From: Bacteroidota bacterium
GTDB lineage: Bacteria; Bacteroidota; Bacteroidia; Sphingobacteriales; Sphingobacteriaceae
DNA length: 32,232 nt
NCBI GenBank assembly: GCA_013285685.1
Contig: JABDHD010000041.1
Location: 1 to 32,232 of the forward strand
Reading direction: 5' to 3'
The notes under the pieces are model-generated. The model searched no databases. It saw only the letters and a program-made list of their open reading frames with translations, and was not told the origin of the DNA. A program made the position numbers and the translations under genes. Below, in pieces: positions 30,530 to 32,232 of this stretch (the first letter of the stretch is position 1; every line of letters starts with the position of its first letter).

Positions 30530-31093
30530 ATGAGAGCGCTTAATTTTTTACTTTTTTCATTTGGTTTACTGCTTTGTTTATCTGCCTGCAAAAAAAGCAA
30601 TTTAGCTCCGGCTGTTTCAAATAACCAGCCGCTTATTGCAGGCAAATGGAATTTACAGCAGCAAACCTATACGGAATATACTGATGGTGTTAAAGGGCCC
30701 GATCAGGCCTTTACTGCTTCACATGCCGATTCGGCTTATGTACGATTTGACAATGGTGGCAATTACCTAAGCGTAAACCAACTTATTATTCCAACCAGCT
30801 CATCTTCCATAAAAAGCGCGGATTCCCTTGCGGGCACTTATACCTATAGCCCTGCAGCCAACAAATTGGCGCTTTCCGGCGGACTTGTAAGCAGCTTGTA
30901 TGCCCTCGTTGCCACTTATCCTGGCATTCCGGCGGCTACTGATTATATCGAACCGGTTTCAGATTCGGTACAAATAACGCAACTTACGCCTAAACAGCTC
31001 ACTTTGCATTTTGAGGTTGTTAGTATTTATCACTACGGTACCGGAGGGGCTACAAATTACAAAACTGTATCGGATTTGTATTATAACAAGTAA
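30530..31093 (+). CDS. Small lipoprotein, lipocalin-like
   Basis: A 187-aa exported lipoprotein. The signal peptide ends in a lipobox with Cys20 (LSAC, then KKSN). The mature part opens with PLIAGKWNLQQQTYTEYTDG, the typical first strand of lipocalin-like Bacteroidota lipoproteins, and continues as beta strands (YVRFDNGGNYLS, SLAGTYTYSP, NKLALSGG, SVQITQLTPKQLTLHFE). No ligand or function can be assigned. It is a single gene, convergent with the YoaK-family gene. Confidence 0.8.
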   Translation: MRALNFLLFSFGLLLCLSACKKSNLAPAVSNNQPLIAGKWNLQQQTYTEYTDGVKGPDQAFTASHADSAYVRFDNGGNYLSVNQLIIPTSSSSIKSADSLAGTYTYSPAANKLALSGGLVSSLYALVATYPGIPAATDYIEPVSDSVQITQLTPKQLTLHFEVVSIYHYGTGGATNYKTVSDLYYNK

Positions 31094-31372
31094 GCAGTAT
31101 TTCCGATCATATTTGGTTTATTCAGAATATTCTGCCTCCTGCCCCGCAGATATCGTAAATTTAAGTTACCCCCTCGGTTCAAATGTGCGTCCTCCCCGAA
31201 CCCCTGCCAGGATCCTGTTGACAATGAGAAAATTAATAACAAGGTAGACTTTACGCGAGGGTTCGTAAAAAAAGGCTTAATGCGTGTTTAAAACTACTAT
31301 TTTTTCGGGACAGGTTTGCAAAGTGGTGAAGATGCACAGCTATATTATTTAACGATGAGCCGGCTTATCAGT

Positions 31373-31426
31373 TCCGCCGGTTGGGGCGGAAAGCTTAAAC
31401 CGGCGGAGCGCCTCCTCCGGCGGAGC
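31373..31426. repeat. CCGCCGG/CCGGCGG hairpins between convergent genes
   Basis: TCCGCCGGTT (31373-31382) pairs with AACCGGCGGA (31398-31407), with a CTCCGG/CGGAG palindrome directly after, abutting the stop codon at 31427. The same CCGCCGGTT outer arm appears in the palindrome at 12706-12738. It can serve as a shared terminator for the lipoprotein and YoaK-family genes. The rest of the 333-bp gap shows nothing definite. Confidence 0.6.
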
Positions 31427-32092
31427 TCAACTTCTTTCAGGTTGCTTTTCAAAAAACCATGCCGCCAAAATAAAAATACCTGGCAGTACTGCCGATGCCA
31501 GGCCGATACCGCGTGTGATTAAGCCACCGAATAAACAGCCTGCCAAAAAGCCGCCAAGCAAAATGGATTGTTTTTTGAGGTTTTGCCGGCTGATCGATTT
31601 TTCAGCAGGTTTACCGATCACCAGGTTGCGCAAATCAAGCGCCGCCTGGGTTACATTGCCGGTCATTACGGTAGTCGGGCCGAACATTTCGGCGGGGAAA
31701 AGCCGGCCGAGCGTATTCTGCAGGCCCATGGCAAATACCATCAGCATGACCACGCCATATTTGTACCAGGAATTTTCCTTCAGCGCATAGGCAAGTATCC
31801 CGGCCATTATTAAAAGGAGGCTTTCGCACAATAGCAGCCTCTTTTTTCCTGATTTTGCGGCCAGCCAGCCGCCGGTAATAACGGCGGCCACAAAAACCGG
31901 GAAGGTAATGAGTTTTACCCAGGCCATCCTGTCGGAATGGAATACAGCCTGGGCTGCAAACACGATGAAGTTCCCGGTAACGTGTGCCGAAAACGTACCG
32001 TCGGCCCCCATAAAAGTGGCCGTGTCGCTGTAACCGGCAACCAGTGCCAGCAAAAGCGTGAAACGGTTGATGTTTTTGTTTGTCCCCGGCAT
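31427..32092 (-). CDS. YoaK/DUF1275 family membrane protein
   Basis: A 221-aa integral membrane protein with about six helices. It opens NRFTLLLALVAGYSDTATFMG and contains the family's best motif, FSAHVTGNFIVFAAQ (about 34-48), followed by GLQNTLGRL and TTVMTGNVTQAALDL in the second half, an internal pseudo-repeat of the same kind. The DUF1275/YoaK family is poorly characterised and sometimes described as transporter-like. It starts at ATG 32092 and its stop codon abuts a palindrome. Confidence 0.85.
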   Translation of the reverse strand: MPGTNKNINRFTLLLALVAGYSDTATFMGADGTFSAHVTGNFIVFAAQAVFHSDRMAWVKLITFPVFVAAVITGGWLAAKSGKKRLLLCESLLLIMAGILAYALKENSWYKYGVVMLMVFAMGLQNTLGRLFPAEMFGPTTVMTGNVTQAALDLRNLVIGKPAEKSISRQNLKKQSILLGGFLAGCLFGGLITRGIGLASAVLPGIFILAAWFFEKQPERS

Positions 32093-32115
32093 ATTTTGCT
32101 ACGCGCCTCGCAAAA

Positions 32116-32123
32116 CAAAAATA
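32116..32123 (-). promoter_or_regulatory. -7-like element for the YoaK-family gene
   Basis: On the minus strand TATTTTTG matches TAnnTTTG, 23 bp before the ATG. No TTG at the usual distance. Confidence 0.35.
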
Positions 32124-32201
32124 ATGTAAAATGTGATAATTTTTTTGGGGGAAGTCTTTCGTAACCGGTTTTAGTCAAGATCAAATGGAAATGAAAAGAC
32201 G

Positions 32202-32232
32202 CACCGCCCGTAGGGGCGACCCTTGTGGTCGC
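32202..32232. repeat. Partial GGGCGACCCTTGTGGTCGC repeat at window edge
   Basis: CACCGCCCGTAGGGGCGACC followed by CTTGTGGTCGC has two hairpin-forming halves (GCCC/GGGC and GCGACC-type arms) and resembles an intergenic repeat seen in many genomes. It is cut by the window end. Confidence 0.4.

Overview
The window looks like chromosomal DNA of a Bacteroidota bacterium, most likely Sphingobacteriaceae (Mucilaginibacter/Pedobacter-like). The grounds are TAnnTTTG-type -7 promoter elements with little sign of Shine-Dalgarno sequences, a short group-1-like sigma factor beginning MRQLKIS, Bacteroidota-typical families (YARHG lipoprotein, DUF6934, TBP-like-fold/ThuA protein, YoaK/DUF1275), and many small palindromic repeats between genes. 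Family names are recognised by eye from the translated sequence; no search was run.

Layout. 1-1261 is the 3' end of a group II intron (maturase plus domains V/VI, probably class IIC). 1430-6187 holds ordinary accessory genes: a VOC protein, a YARHG lipoprotein, a DUF2306 membrane protein and a secreted type-B carboxylesterase, with at least three kinds of inverted-repeat element between them. 6188-6824 holds a DUF6934 gene and a 53-aa gene with its own promoter. 6825-10522 is a visibly AT-richer insert. A 10-bp-phased GCTACA array, a string of perfect hairpins and a tRNA T-arm-like fragment lie on its left. Two same-strand genes follow, each ending in a recognisable nuclease-like core, and two more hairpins lie on its right. 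This is the best candidate for an uncharacterised defence-type module.

10523-20135 returns to housekeeping and metabolic genes: a helical-repeat protein, a YiaA-type membrane protein, a fatty acid hydroxylase-family protein, an ABM monooxygenase, an aldehyde dehydrogenase, a small membrane-anchored protein, an AraC regulator, a DUF2165 protein and an RpoD-like sigma factor. 20412-21057 is a hicAB toxin-antitoxin operon with a clear promoter and inverted repeats. 21485-26041 is a second candidate system: an unusual 838-aa Hsp70 with an extra domain, a 100-aa GrpE-like protein 5 bp upstream of it, and a divergent membrane-anchored protein. 26445-32092 holds another VOC protein, a hydrolase gene fragment, a sulfatase with an altered metal site, a two-domain ThuA protein, a lipoprotein and a YoaK-family transporter-like protein.

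Repeats are a theme. A ~147-bp inverted-repeat element occurs three times (one copy reversed). A family of tiny hairpins with an AGCG/CGCT core and conserved GGA, TGGA, TCCA or TAGA loops recurs across the window. In two places such a hairpin has become the coding sequence of a protein's C-terminal tail.
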